Of a stretch of DNA of 64,000 nucleotides, positions 34,847 to 45,159 are shown in pieces. Position numbers and translations under genes: made by a program. Origin of the DNA: Pycnococcus provasolii. Taxonomy: Eukaryota > Chlorophyta > Pseudoscourfieldiophyceae > Pseudoscourfieldiales > Pycnococcaceae. The notes under the pieces are model-generated. The model searched no databases, was not told the DNA's origin, and was given only the letters and a program-made list of their open reading frames with translations. Where the stretch lies: assembly GCA_938743325.2 (NCBI GenBank), contig OW568875.1, positions 682,001 to 746,000 of the forward strand, in the 5' to 3' direction. Positions within the stretch are counted from its first letter, which is position 1, and each line of letters starts with the position of its first letter.

Positions 34847-36823
34847 ATGTCCGCGCCGGCCCGGCCCTCACGACTCGTCGTGCTGCTCGCCGTCCTCGCG
34901 CTCTTAACGGTCACAAACTACGTCGTCGTGCACTTCCACATACTCAACAGACACCAGGCGGGCGCGCAACTCGACGTCGACGTACTTGACGCACTGCTCG
35001 ACGCACACGACGACGTGGAGAAGCGCAGCGTTCAAGCTGACGCGGACGCGGACGGATCGGGGTCCTTCTCCGCGACGATCAGCTTGCCTCCTCCTCCTCC
35101 GTCGCCGTTGCCCGCCTGCGTGTACCACGCCGGACGCGTCTTTCGCAAGCCGCACGCAGAAAGCAAAGGTTGGGTGTACGAAACGAACGTGAGCTTCGGC
35201 GTGCACACGGCTACGACAGTAGAGGCGGTGCTGACGTCAAAGCAGGCGGCGAGTGCGAGGCCCACGCCCCGCCTCGTCGTCGCGTGGCAGGCGAGCTATC
35301 GCATCGCGGGTGACGACGCGCAGCGCGTGCTCGTCAGCTACTCCGACGACCTTGGGGCGACGTGGGCCAAACCAAGCGAGGCGCCGACGCGCGATCACGA
35401 TCACGGGCGGGGGGCGGGAGTTCCGTGGCACCCCGTGCTCTTCCGCCCGCCGCGAGAGGCGTCCAGGCTCATGCTCATGTACGCCGAGAGCAGGCAGTGC
35501 TGGTGGTGTCCGAGCGAGGCGTGCAAGGCGAGGCAGCGACGCGCGCCGCGACTCTGGCGCCCAGGTGCGAATATCATGGGTGCGCGGCAGCGGCAGCGGA
35601 GAAGGCGCCTGCTGGCAACGCCCATGACCAACCTGCACCGCACGTTCGTCTACTCGCACGACGGCGTGAAGTACATGTCGTCCGCCCGCGCCGCTCCCGC
35701 GCTGACGGATGCGCAGTATCGGCGCATTCGTCGAAAGGGCGGGACGATCGTCTCCGGCGAATTTGAGCAGGCTCGCGGGCCGGACGCGCCACGCTGGAGC
35801 CGAGGGGGCGACGTGCGTGCGATGGCGCTGGATTTGGCATCCGGCGACGACATGGGCTCTTGGAGCGACAGCTGGAATGTGCTTCCCGAGGAGGAACCTC
35901 TTGGCGACGGCACGGATATCGTCACGCCAAAGCTGCTGGCGGGCCCACCCGTGGCTCTCGTGCCTCAGCGAGGCAGCCTTTCGATGCGCTTGCAATCCGA
36001 CGAGACTTGGGTGCTTCCCTTCTGGGCGGAGGCGCCTCGAGGTCGGGCGATGTGCACAGACACGCCGTCACGATTATCCTCCGCACCTCCGATGTCACGC
36101 CGCGCCATCGAACGTCTGCAGCCTCCACCTCGAATCTTTTCCGGAACGATCGTAAGCCGCGACGGCGGGCATCACTGGGCACGAAGTCCACGAATGGCGG
36201 GAACCGATCTGTATGACACCGTCGTCCTGCCCGTCCCGAATCTAAAGCAGCGCAGGCAAGTCGGCGATGACGTACGACAGGAGCCTCCAGTTTTGCACAT
36301 GCTTTCCCGCGACGCGTCGGGAGCGACCGTTGCGAGCAAGAGCGCGGATGGAATTGCTTGGGCACAGCCTGAGATCTGGTCGTCGCTTCCCAACGGCGGC
36401 AGCCGCCTGTCCATTCTAAGGCTGACACATAGCCCTACCGCCGGAGGCGTTGACGTGCTGCTTGCGGCTGTCAATCACCACCAGCCGCCGTCTTCAAGAT
36501 CGCCTTCACCTTCGCGTGGAAATCTCACAGTGCTAAGTTCGGATAACGAAGGTCGCACATGGCACGTGGAGACTCACGTCGCGTCACCAGTTCGCGCGGG
36601 TGAAACGTACGATGCACCTAGCCTGAAGCAGGTGGGATGTTTCGTTGTTATGACGTACGCCGTGAATGTTCGTCGAGATGTTGAGGAACTGGAGCAGCTG
36701 CAGCAGCAGGCGACGACGCTAACAAAGAAGCATCCCTTAGCGACCACCTCCGGCGTGCGCGCTGTTCGATGGCGTCTCAGGGGAGAGTATTGCGGCGAGT
36801 CATCGAAGGATTGCCTGAATTGA
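34847..36823 (+). CDS. Type II membrane sialidase-like (BNR/Asp-box) protein
   Basis: This 658-aa protein starts at the first ATG (34847); the upstream frame has only a GTG start. A short basic tail and a hydrophobic anchor (RLVVLLAVLALLTVTNYVVV) give a Golgi or surface type II topology. Three or more Asp-box motifs mark a six-bladed sialidase propeller: YSDDLGATW near 165, SRDGGHHW near 438 and SSDNEGRTW near 564. VAWQASYR and GSRLSILRLTHS fit the inter-blade strands. The sialidase superfamily cleaves sialic or Kdn-type acids, but members without activity exist, and I cannot verify the arginine triad. GTAGGGTTAGG lies about 105 nt upstream. TGTAA follows the stop by 23 nt. It converges with the ABCG gene. 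Confidence 0.72.
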   Translation: MSAPARPSRLVVLLAVLALLTVTNYVVVHFHILNRHQAGAQLDVDVLDALLDAHDDVEKRSVQADADADGSGSFSATISLPPPPPSPLPACVYHAGRVFRKPHAESKGWVYETNVSFGVHTATTVEAVLTSKQAASARPTPRLVVAWQASYRIAGDDAQRVLVSYSDDLGATWAKPSEAPTRDHDHGRGAGVPWHPVLFRPPREASRLMLMYAESRQCWWCPSEACKARQRRAPRLWRPGANIMGARQRQRRRRLLATPMTNLHRTFVYSHDGVKYMSSARAAPALTDAQYRRIRRKGGTIVSGEFEQARGPDAPRWSRGGDVRAMALDLASGDDMGSWSDSWNVLPEEEPLGDGTDIVTPKLLAGPPVALVPQRGSLSMRLQSDETWVLPFWAEAPRGRAMCTDTPSRLSSAPPMSRRAIERLQPPPRIFSGTIVSRDGGHHWARSPRMAGTDLYDTVVLPVPNLKQRRQVGDDVRQEPPVLHMLSRDASGATVASKSADGIAWAQPEIWSSLPNGGSRLSILRLTHSPTAGGVDVLLAAVNHHQPPSSRSPSPSRGNLTVLSSDNEGRTWHVETHVASPVRAGETYDAPSLKQVGCFVVMTYAVNVRRDVEELEQLQQQATTLTKKHPLATTSGVRAVRWRLRGEYCGESSKDCLN

Positions 36824-36846
36824 AGACGGCATTTCTACTAGTATTT

Positions 36847-36851
36847 TGTAA
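36847..36851 (+). terminator. TGTAA poly(A) signal of the sialidase-like gene
   Basis: TGTAA in an AT-rich context 23 nt after the stop codon and inside the 72-bp convergent gap. Confidence 0.55.
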
Positions 36852-36895
36852 ACTTGAACTATCGAATCAATAATTAGTACTACAAATAGGATACT

Positions 36896-39688
36896 TTAGT
36901 AGTTGCGTATGAGCGCGATAAACGCCATGCCCCTGCAGACGAGTTGATACACCACAAGGATAGCCAGACATGCTCCCACGGTTGGTTTCCCAATTGGCCA
37001 GCTTTCTTCATGCATGTACATACTTCGAACGACGTCGTCGCCATACGCTATCGTGCACTCCAGCTCACCTGGCATGCGACACAGTGCAGATGAGATACCA
37101 ACGCGGTCCACGTCCAAATCAACAGTACTCACAGAATCACATTTCGGAAGACAGTGGGAAAATTCTCTATTGCCAAACTCATTCAGTACCATGGCAGTAA
37201 ACGAGTACCGGGCAAAGCTAAGCCACGAAAGCCAACGAACGAACGTGGGAAGATTGTCGTACGATAGATAGAAACCACCGAGGATAAGTATGCTAAGCGT
37301 TATCTGCGGGGCAAGGATTAAACTCATTTGAACGTTGGGGAAGATGGCTGAAAAGAGCAACCTGCAGCATGTTTAGTGTGTTTAAAAATGTTTAGTGCAT
37401 GTCGTTTGTTGCGTCGTGGGTGGTTCAAAGAAAAACTTACCCAACGCTCTGCGCAACCTGGATGGAAAGCCTGTTTTATTTTAGTGTGTTAAGATGTTAG
37501 TGTTTGTTGTTTGTGCGCCGTGGCTGGTTAGAGGGTGGACGTACACGAATGTGGCGATGAAGCTGAAGAAGTAGTATCCATCACCGTCACGGCGAAGGTT
37601 GCACGCAAAGTACACAATCACGGCATAGAAGAGAGGCATAATCAAGATATTCATGCCATCGCTCAGCGTCTTTGCGATGAAATAAGTGGAAGTCCGGTAG
37701 AGGCCCTTTGCCTTATCTCGCGTCAGGATGACTCTTTCGCTCGCGAATGCGTTCACGGAAGCAATGACAATGGCATTTGCCTGGGAGATGAGCATGAAGA
37801 AGAGCAAAGATCTTCGCTCAAATAGCTTTGCCGTCGTCTGACCATCCAGATTGAACCAGAAGCACGCCGACCACAGCGTTGCGAACGCTGTGCTGACGAG
37901 GTTAGCAAACGTCAGGCTCGTCCCGCGCTGCTGAATCAGCGCTCTGCGAAACAGGAGCCCCATCTCAACGACAGCCGTGACTGTGGCATTGACAGCGCTC
38001 TTCGGTGACGACGCGTGTTTCGCTTCCATCGCCTCGACAACGACATCGTCGTCGTCGATGGGCCCAGCCACTTCCGCTAAATTATCCATGCTATCCTTTG
38101 CCTTTGTGCGTCGCCAAGCCGCCGCTGCATTTACGCCGTCCTCGTCATTCGTTAGCACGTCCATTAGCCAGTCGGCTGTGTTCGTACGAGGCGGGATTGT
38201 TTTTGCAAGAGCGAATTCTAGCTGAGATACGACATCCGAACTTTCGCCGTCAAAGCACACCTCACCTCCGTGCATGAGGATTAGGTGGTGTGTGAGCTCG
38301 AAGGATGTCGTTCGAGGCTGATGGATGCTTGCAATGACGGTGTGGCCATCGGACGTCAATCGACGCAGCACCTGCATCAAGCTGAGAGCCGACGCGGAGT
38401 CGAGGCCTGTGGTTGGCTCGTCCATGAGAAGCAGGGGTGGTGGATAGAGCCCACACAGCTCCATGCCAACCGCCAACCGCTTTCGTTCGCCTCCGCTCAC
38501 GCCTCGAAGGCGTGCATCCCCGACGCGACTATCGGCGACGTGTGTGAGCCCAAGTTGCTCGAGGGTGGTGTCTACTTTGTTCGACGCGTGCTGTTTGAGA
38601 TCATCACTCCATCCTTGAGCACGCAAAATTTTCAGCTGCGACACAAACATGAGCGTTTCCCGGACGCTTAGATTCCCAAACATCACGTCGTCTTGGAACA
38701 CGAAACCCATCTGCATACGAGGCAGCGCATTCAGTCGCTTCTGCTGTTTCCTCGAACTGCCCGTATCGCCGCGCACGAATGCAACGCATCCGGTGATGGC
38801 GGCGCTTGCGGGTGTCATGCCCGCGCCAACAGTCAGCAAGCTTGTCTTGCCAGAACCGGAAGGGCCCATCAACGCCGTTAGCTGAGCCGCCGGAGCACGC
38901 GCGCACACGTCGCGCAGCACCTGCTTTCCAGATCTCCCGGCTGGGAAGTAACTCAGCTGCTCAAACCGAACGCCGACGGACGTGCTTTTTGCAGTGCCGA
39001 GCAGTCGCACGTCATCCTTTTCAAGCAAACGCAGCCTTTCGGGAATGAGGTACCACCACGCGTCGATGACGCCCCGTCTCGTGGGTTGGAAGCCGAGCCT
39101 TGATCGCTGTCGCGCAACCTTGGCGAACGCAAGTTGCCTTTTCGCCTCGCTTTCGCCGCCTGCTTCCGACGCATCCTTCTTCAAGCCTGACGTGAGCACT
39201 GCGATGGTCCAGCGTCCAGCCATCCACTCGAGGAGCGTCTTAACGACACGCACGCCAACGTCGTTCGACCTGTGTTTGTGCTGCAGGTCGAGCATGCCAA
39301 GATGCACGAAACCTCCCTTCGACGCGTTCGCACGTTCGCGTTCGCTCAGCCCGTCCACTTCGCTTTGCTGCAGAGACCCGTCTTCGTGGCATATTCCCCT
39401 GGCCACTGTGGCGAGCAGACTGCTGAACTCGTTGTCTACGGCAATCGAGGCGGTTGCCTGAGCGCAAGCGTCGTAGAAAGATTGTCGCGCATCTGCGAGT
39501 CGGCCACGGTCGACGAGCTGGCCGTGCAGCGTCCCCACGACCGTCTGGTCCTGCGCCGTCACGACCTCAGCTCGTATCGCGGTGACGCCGTGCCGCACGA
39601 CGGTCGGCGTGACTCTGAGCTCGAACGCGGTCGCAGGTATCAGCAGAGTCGCGTGCGGCACCGTGTCATTGTCCGTCTCCGCCGCCAT
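36896..39688 (-). CDS. ABCG half-transporter with GNAT-like N-terminal domain; three exons
   Basis: Exons 39688-37545, 37470-37441 (30 nt) and 37361-36896 join to 879 aa (933 aa if ATG 39850 is used). The join reads FIATFV-LSIQVAQSVG-LLFSAIFPNVQ, the usual ABCG membrane sequence, with frame kept. The nucleotide-binding domain (about 250-480) has Walker A GPSGSGKTS, signature VSGGERKRL, Walker B LLLMDEPTTGLDS and H-loop ASIHQPR. Six or so membrane segments follow residue 560. Residues about 15-235 read like a GNAT acetyltransferase fold: GFVHLGMLDLQHKHRSNDVG with a following helix, then ARQRSRLGFQPTRRG and AWWYLIP. ABCG half-transporters dimerise to export lipids or sterols. The GNAT-like part is inference. 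Confidence 0.83.
37362..37440 (-). other. Intron 2 of the ABCG gene (inferred)
   Basis: 79 nt, donor GTAAGT, acceptor TGCAG, with two CACTAAAC motifs before the acceptor. Confidence 0.8.
37441..37470 (-). other. 30-nt microexon of the ABCG gene (inferred)
   Basis: It contributes LSIQVAQSVG plus split codons at both ends. Needed to keep the ABCG frame and the conserved QxxGLLxSA stretch. Confidence 0.8.
37471..37544 (-). other. Intron 1 of the ABCG gene (inferred)
   Basis: 74 nt, donor GTACGT, acceptor AAACAG, with a CACTAAAA branch-point-like motif about 15 nt before the acceptor. Confidence 0.8.
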
Positions 39689-39965
39689 CGATAACAGGTC
39701 CCAGTCCGGATAGGGAACGGCTGACGAAGCCCCTCGGACCCAGGCAATCCCCTTCCTCCCATGGGCCGCGAACTCGGTGCGTCCCGTGACGTCATGTTCC
39801 CTGTGCGCGCCCTGCCCGCCCCCCTGCAAGGCTGGATTTTCGAGGTACATAATGGCGAAGTTTTACTTTCCCCCTCGTTACGCGCTTTAGGTCCCCCTTT
39901 TTAGGCTGCGCTTTTTCTCCCCGGCCCCGGCGACTGGCTTGCACAACCACGCAAAACGCCCTGCC

Positions 39966-40637
39966 ATGGTGGCGGAAGGTGGGTGTCGTGTGACCGTTCT
40001 GGCTCTGCCCGACCCGTCGAAGAGGCAGAGGGGCGACCACGTGCCAGCGCACACAGCCAGGCGGAGACCAACCGCTCTTGCACTCACCGAAAAGCAGCGT
40101 ACGCGTCGCCAGCCTGCCGACGCGTGCTACTACCTACCTCCAATCTCAAGAGTGAAGGCGTTGGACAACGGCTTGCAACTCGTACCGCGGAGGTGGCGGC
40201 GCAGAGCGAGTCAAGACTCGGAAGGAGATTATGGAGAGGAAGAGCCTTTTGGATTTCTTCGTGGACAGGCACGACCAACAATACATAGGACGCCCGCGCA
40301 AGTGCTGAGCGACCTCGCGTTTGTTCGTGTCGTCGACGCTGAAGTCGACGTGCTACGTGTTGACGGCAGTGCGACGGATCGCGTACCGCGTCCGTCACTT
40401 GAGCGAGAAAGAGAAAGACGATCGGAAGCACCTTTCACTGAGCGCAAACACTACCTCGCTTCGCCCGACTCGGTGCTCCTTCCTCGCCTCGTCAAGGCGA
40501 AGAAGGCTAACGAAGCCATGGCGAGTACGAAAAAGGAGGAGACTGCGAACCTGAAGAACGCCTTGCATTTCGTGGCAAGTGAAGGCATCACTGGCTGGGA
40601 AGTTGGCAGTCCAGGAGACGACTTTCGACTGTTTTGA
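39966..40637 (+). CDS. Hypothetical basic protein
   Basis: This 223-aa ORF starts at the first ATG (the longer frame uses TTG). I do not recognise it. It has a basic N terminus (PSKRQRGDHV, TARRRPT), a middle with YYLPPISRVKALDNGLQLVP and LSDLAFVRVVDAEVDVLRVD that looks like folded protein, Arg/Glu-rich low complexity (LERERERRSE), and a C terminus TANLKNALHFVASEGITGWE ending DDFRLF. It sits between the ABCG and panC genes, in the opposite orientation to both. The length of open frame and the protein-like segments support a gene; nothing indicates a function. Confidence 0.5.
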   Translation: MVAEGGCRVTVLALPDPSKRQRGDHVPAHTARRRPTALALTEKQRTRRQPADACYYLPPISRVKALDNGLQLVPRRWRRRASQDSEGDYGEEEPFGFLRGQARPTIHRTPAQVLSDLAFVRVVDAEVDVLRVDGSATDRVPRPSLERERERRSEAPFTERKHYLASPDSVLLPRLVKAKKANEAMASTKKEETANLKNALHFVASEGITGWEVGSPGDDFRLF

Positions 40638-40885
40638 GCGAGCATTCTCTCACAATCATCCGCTGCAGCGCAGCACGCGCAGCACGTCGTCGCGTGCACG
40701 CATACGCGCACGCGTCAGTGGCGCCACCGCACTATTTCTCGACGACACGTCGTACGATGCGACCGCTCCTCTAGCAGGCAGGTGCGGGACTCTTGGAAAG
40801 CGAGGCGGAGACGGACGTTTTCCACGCGCGTGTCATCAGTGATTGGAGTGAAGACGCTGACGAGGACTTTTTTGAAAATAACTCG

Positions 40886-41267
40886 TAGGAGTTTGTGTGT
40901 ACATTGTTTGTAAATACATGATTGCAGTCTCAACTCCAAGACAGCTCCTTTTCCCACACGTTGGACTCCTTTAGATACTACTCTAGCCGCAGGTAGAGTA
41001 GTAAGTGTGACCCTTGAGTCATCGTGTTGATGCACGGTTGGTGGCGCTGGCGACGACATCAACGAAAACAAGTCACAACCGGAGACCTCACTGAGCCAAC
41101 GAAAGCGCCCTGATAGAGTGATACAACCTTCGAAATCACCTGCGCAATGTACAAAAACGCGAAGTGAATGGCACCGGTGAATGTGCTGAATGGTGAAAGT
41201 GAATGGTGTGAATGGACAACCGCTGGATAGAGCAAAGTACACTTCGTTACTGAATGAGGGATCTCAG
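40886..41267 (-). repeat. Dispersed 3'-flank repeat, copy C (full length)
   Basis: About 380 bp. In the direction of panC it begins CTGAGATCCCTCATTCAG six bases after the TAG stop and ends near AACTCCTA. It aligns over its full length with copy D, by eye well above 80 percent identical, with one 15-bp difference near 40980-41000. It contains five or so CCATTCA-type units and a TCATT-CAGT-AATGA hairpin at the stop-proximal end. Confidence 0.9.
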
Positions 41268-41272
41268 GTTCA

Positions 41273-42430
41273 CTACAATGCCACGTTGTCAAGCAACCTC
41301 ACACCGCCGTACACCACCGCCGCGCACATTCTCGCGCCTTCAGGAAGAGCGCGAGTCCAGCCGTCGGGCAATTCTATGTCCGCACTACAGCCCTTCACGC
41401 TACCAATCGGCTGCAGCGTCTCGCGGTCCACGGCGGTGACATAGTCCACCTCACCGCCAGCCTCCGAACACGCTTTCGCAATACGTGCCTCCAAGCAGGA
41501 AGCAACCTCCCACGTCGGTGGCGGTGGCGGCGCGTCTGCAGGCAATGTCAGCGCGCGATCCGCCTCAGCGGCGGCGGAGACGCTCAACATGGAAACTGGA
41601 AGGCTGCTTGACGCCGCAAGTCTCGCATCTTCGGAGAGGCCTCGGTTGCGGCTGCTCAGAGCGAGCAGGTCGTCGTCGCGCACGAGAGGTGCGGACTCGA
41701 CGCGCACGGGAACGTCGAGGTGCCTTGCCATAGCGCGCACGATGCACAGCTGCTGGAAGTCCTTCTCGCCGAACACCGCGACATCCGCCGAGGTGACGTT
41801 GAATAGCTTGAGAACTACCGTGCACACACCGCCGAAGAAGTGCGGCCGACTCTCCGCGCAAAGGCCCGCGGCAAGCGAGCCGCAGGGAACTACGTGCGTC
41901 TTAAGTGTGCTTGGCATCGCCGAGTCAGCTTCTCTCTCAGCCGCCAGCCTTGCACTTGGTTGGACGTTGTCGTCATCTTCCTCCTCGTCCGCGTACATGT
42001 CCTGTGGTGCAAATACGGCGAGGTGCTCCGTCGCTTTCGTCTCTGCGATGAGCCTGACGTCGTCGTCTAGGTTCCGCGGGTATGTGTCAAAGTCCTCGTG
42101 CGGTGCAAACTGTGCAGGATTGACGTAGACGCTGACGACGATTGCGTCCCCTTCGTTCGCGCACACGCTTGCTGCGTGGTCGATGAGCGAGAGGTGTCCG
42201 GCGTGCAGCCCGCCCATGGTGGGTACGAGTATGACGCGCGCACCCCGCGCGTGCTGCTCCGCCGCCCACTTCCTCATGTCTTTTTTGGTGCGAAGCATGG
42301 TTGGCGTTGCAACCGCGGCGGCTGCTACCCGCTGCCGCTGCCTTGTGCCAACACGCGCAGGCGCTCGTTTGCGGTTGAGTGCGAGCGCGTTCGTCGCGTT
42401 CGCTGCGCGAGTCGGCGCCCCCGTCGTCAT
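41273..42430 (-). CDS. panC: Pantothenate synthetase (pantoate-beta-alanine ligase)
   Basis: This 385-aa enzyme joins pantoate and beta-alanine with ATP to make pantothenate, the precursor of CoA. Motifs are complete: VPTMGGLHAGHLSLI (the HIGH-like nucleotide site, about 69-83), VNPAQFAPHEDFDTYPR, HFFGGVCTVVLKLFNVT, VFGEKDFQQL and ALSSRNRGLS. The C-terminal domain (VDYVTAVDRETLQP) is also present. An Ala/Arg-rich N terminus of about 44 residues (NRKRAPARVGTRQRQRVAAA) could be an organelle presequence. An acidic insertion (YADEEEDDDNVQ) is unusual for the family. It is divergent from the cysteinyl-tRNA synthetase gene with 216 bp between starts. The stop is followed directly by dispersed repeat copy C. 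Confidence 0.93.
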   Translation of the reverse strand: MTTGAPTRAANATNALALNRKRAPARVGTRQRQRVAAAAVATPTMLRTKKDMRKWAAEQHARGARVILVPTMGGLHAGHLSLIDHAASVCANEGDAIVVSVYVNPAQFAPHEDFDTYPRNLDDDVRLIAETKATEHLAVFAPQDMYADEEEDDDNVQPSARLAAEREADSAMPSTLKTHVVPCGSLAAGLCAESRPHFFGGVCTVVLKLFNVTSADVAVFGEKDFQQLCIVRAMARHLDVPVRVESAPLVRDDDLLALSSRNRGLSEDARLAASSSLPVSMLSVSAAAEADRALTLPADAPPPPPTWEVASCLEARIAKACSEAGGEVDYVTAVDRETLQPIGSVKGCSADIELPDGWTRALPEGARMCAAVVYGGVRLLDNVAL

Positions 42431-42646
42431 GGTGGCGGAGGGGGTGTGGTGTGGTGAGGTGGAGGAGGGCGGGGAGTGGATGATCGGGGTTTGGGAATCG
42501 CAGGGGGAATAGGGTGGGGAAACCGGGGGAGGAATATGTGTAATACCTTATGCACCGCCGCCAATGTTAACCCTTTCCTCCCCTCCCCTCCCCTCCCCTC
42601 CCTCGTCCCTCCGCCCAGAGCTCACAGCGCCACACCAAGCGTGACC

Positions 42647-45124
42647 ATGGCAAACACGCAGCGCATAGGCGACGCGCTATTCAGCGGAGCGTGCATGTGC
42701 AGCACCGCGCTCAAGTTCGTGCCCACAGACGCGAGCAAGGCGGACGCGGCGATGTTCGCCCAGCCGTGTAGACTCAACGGACACCCTGCGTGGTGCCAGC
42801 CAACCGCGGGAAGAGCGACGGGGCTTAAAGTGAACAACACGCTCACGGGCGAGCCTGTGCCTTTTGTGCCAAGATCAGGGAACGCCGTCACGTGGTACAC
42901 GTGCGGACCTACCGTCTACGACGTCGCACACATGGGACATGCGCGTGCGTACCTTTCGTTTGACATTCTGCGCAGAATCATGGAGGACTACTTTCACTAC
43001 GACGTCCTGTTCCAGGTGAACATCACGGACATTGACGACAAGATCATTCTGCGAGCGAGGAGAAACAAGCTGTTCGAGGACTACCGCCAAACCATGGCTG
43101 GGAATGTCGACGGCATATGCGACGATGCCGTGTCGGCGGCGACAAATGTGCGCGACAAGTCTCACAAAAAACTCCAGCAGCTCCGTGAACCTCTTCCACC
43201 GACCGCCGGTGGGCGCGAGGCGGCGGAGCAGGAAACAGCCATCAAGGAGCAGGAACTCAAGACGCGCCAGGCGGAGGAGCAGCTTGCGGCGACGGGAGCT
43301 GCCGCCGCGGCGGCGCGAGCTGAGCGCACGGACGCGTCGCGCGACGCGCTGCTCGACGCGGCGCGCGACGCGATCATGGATAAGCTCGACACGGAGCTCG
43401 GTGACACCGTGACGGATCAGTCGGTGTTCATGGACCACGCAAGGCACTACGAAGGTCTCTTCTTTGACGACATGGCGGCGCTTGGCGTACGCCCGTTTGA
43501 CTGCGTCACGCGCGTGTCGGAGTACGTTCCGGAGTGCGTGTCGTTCATCGAGACGCTCATCTCGCGTGGGCGCGCGTACGAGGCGAACGGGTCGGTGTAC
43601 TTCGACACGCGACGCCACATGGCGGCAGGCCACGAGTATCCGAAGCTCGTTCCGAGCGCAGGTGCGGGTGCCACGGCGCGCGAGATGGCGGAGGGTGAAG
43701 GTGCTCTGAGCGGCGGCGACTTCACGGGCGAAAAGCGATCTGCGAGCGACTTCGCGCTGTGGAAGGGCAGCAAGCGCGGCGAGCCGGCATGGGACAGCCC
43801 GTGGGGAGCGGGTAGACCAGGATGGCACATCGAATGCAGTGTGATGGCGAGCGACGTTATCGGGGGCAACATGGACATTCACGCGGGCGGCAGCGACCTC
43901 TGCTTTCCGCACCACGACAACGAGATTGCGCAGTCCGAGGCGTACTGGGACAACGGCCAGTGGGTCAACTACTTCCTTCACGCCGGGCACCTGCACATCC
44001 AGGGTCTCAAAATGTCCAAGTCGCTCAAGAACTTCATTACCATCAAACAGGCGCTTGAGGTGCACGGCGCGAAGCGGCTGAGAATGCTCTTCCTGCTGCA
44101 GCACTGGGACAAGCCGATGCAATTCTCCGACGCCGAGGTGGAGAACGCGAAGAAGAAGGAGGGTGTGATCAAGAGCTTCGTCACGGGCGTCGCGGCGCGG
44201 ATGCGTGAGGTTGCCTCAACTGGACAAACCGCGCCGAAACGCTGGGGTGAGCCAGAGAAGGCGCTGGCCGCTCACTTACTTGCTTGCCAGGGTGAGGTGG
44301 ATCGAAGCCTGAAGGACAACTTCAATACGCCGAGCGCCATTGCCGCGCTTCTCGACCTCGTCGCCGAGGGCAACCGGTACACGAAGGATGCGGGCGACGA
44401 TCGTGTAGACGTTGACGTCCTTCGTCGCTGTGCGGCATTTGTCAGCCGTACCATGCGCATTTTTGGCATGTACGACGGTCTTGATGCCGTCGCGGAAGAC
44501 GAGGAGCGAGGAGAGGGCGGTGCCGGCGGCGGCGGGGACGGCGCGATTGATGCCGCGGTTGGCTTCCGTGACGAGGTGCGGTCACTCTGCAAGGGTGGCG
44601 CTGACTCGGCAAAAACGCTGGCGTCGTCGTTGCTCGATGCATGCGACCGATTCCGCGACGAGTCTATGGTCAAGCTTGGCGTGCGCGTGGAGGATCGTGC
44701 GAGCGGTAAGAGCATGTGGAAGCGGGAGAATCCCGAGGATCTGCAGCGTGAGGTGGAAGAGAAGCGCGCAGCCGAACGCGAGCGTGCGATGGCCAAGGCG
44801 AAGGCTGCTCAGGACAAGGCTGGTGCTGAGCTGGACAAGTTTGCACCAGCACACGCGTTGGATGCCATGACTATGTTCCGCGACGGCGCATCGTATGCCG
44901 GCAAGTACTCCGACTTCGATGAGCGCGGAGTGCCAACGAAGCTCGTGGATGGTGAGGAAATCCCGAAGAGTCAGAAAAAGTCTCTGGAGAAGGAATTGAC
45001 GCGTGTTCTCAAGCTGAAGGATGATCTCACCACCAGGGCATCCAAGGCGCATCCGGATGCCACGGACGCCGCGGAGGCCATAACACGCTACCTTGCCGAG
45101 CTGACATTGGCTGCGGGAAGGTAA
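42647..45124 (+). CDS. Cysteinyl-tRNA synthetase, eukaryotic cytosolic type
   Basis: This 825-aa class I synthetase charges tRNA-Cys. The start at 42647 is chosen because the upstream in-frame sequence is low complexity and the context CACCAAGCGTGACCATGG is favourable; an ATG at 42536 is also in frame. Motifs: YTCGPTVYDVAHMGHAR (HIGH and first zinc Cys, about 85-100), VNITDIDDKIILRAR, GRPGWHIECS (zinc Cys), GSDLCFPHHDNEIAQSEA (zinc His) and LKMSKSLKNFITI (KMSKS, about 455). A charged coiled-coil insertion follows the first active-site part, as in animal and fungal cytosolic CysRS. The C terminus (EEIPKSQKKSLEKE) matches the eukaryotic tail. The stop is 35 bp from the FIST gene stop. Confidence 0.93.
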   Translation: MANTQRIGDALFSGACMCSTALKFVPTDASKADAAMFAQPCRLNGHPAWCQPTAGRATGLKVNNTLTGEPVPFVPRSGNAVTWYTCGPTVYDVAHMGHARAYLSFDILRRIMEDYFHYDVLFQVNITDIDDKIILRARRNKLFEDYRQTMAGNVDGICDDAVSAATNVRDKSHKKLQQLREPLPPTAGGREAAEQETAIKEQELKTRQAEEQLAATGAAAAAARAERTDASRDALLDAARDAIMDKLDTELGDTVTDQSVFMDHARHYEGLFFDDMAALGVRPFDCVTRVSEYVPECVSFIETLISRGRAYEANGSVYFDTRRHMAAGHEYPKLVPSAGAGATAREMAEGEGALSGGDFTGEKRSASDFALWKGSKRGEPAWDSPWGAGRPGWHIECSVMASDVIGGNMDIHAGGSDLCFPHHDNEIAQSEAYWDNGQWVNYFLHAGHLHIQGLKMSKSLKNFITIKQALEVHGAKRLRMLFLLQHWDKPMQFSDAEVENAKKKEGVIKSFVTGVAARMREVASTGQTAPKRWGEPEKALAAHLLACQGEVDRSLKDNFNTPSAIAALLDLVAEGNRYTKDAGDDRVDVDVLRRCAAFVSRTMRIFGMYDGLDAVAEDEERGEGGAGGGGDGAIDAAVGFRDEVRSLCKGGADSAKTLASSLLDACDRFRDESMVKLGVRVEDRASGKSMWKRENPEDLQREVEEKRAAERERAMAKAKAAQDKAGAELDKFAPAHALDAMTMFRDGASYAGKYSDFDERGVPTKLVDGEEIPKSQKKSLEKELTRVLKLKDDLTTRASKAHPDATDAAEAITRYLAELTLAAGR

Positions 45125-45159
45125 AAAAACAAACAGTAAAAAAGAAGAAGAAGAATTTG

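Noticed and set aside
40886-41267. Repeat copies as solo LTRs
   Set aside because: No TG...CA ends, no flanking duplication that I can see, no associated coding remnants, and short copies share one end only.
42875-44122. 415-codon minus-strand frame inside the CysRS gene
   Set aside because: Shadow ORF; the plus strand carries all class I synthetase motifs.
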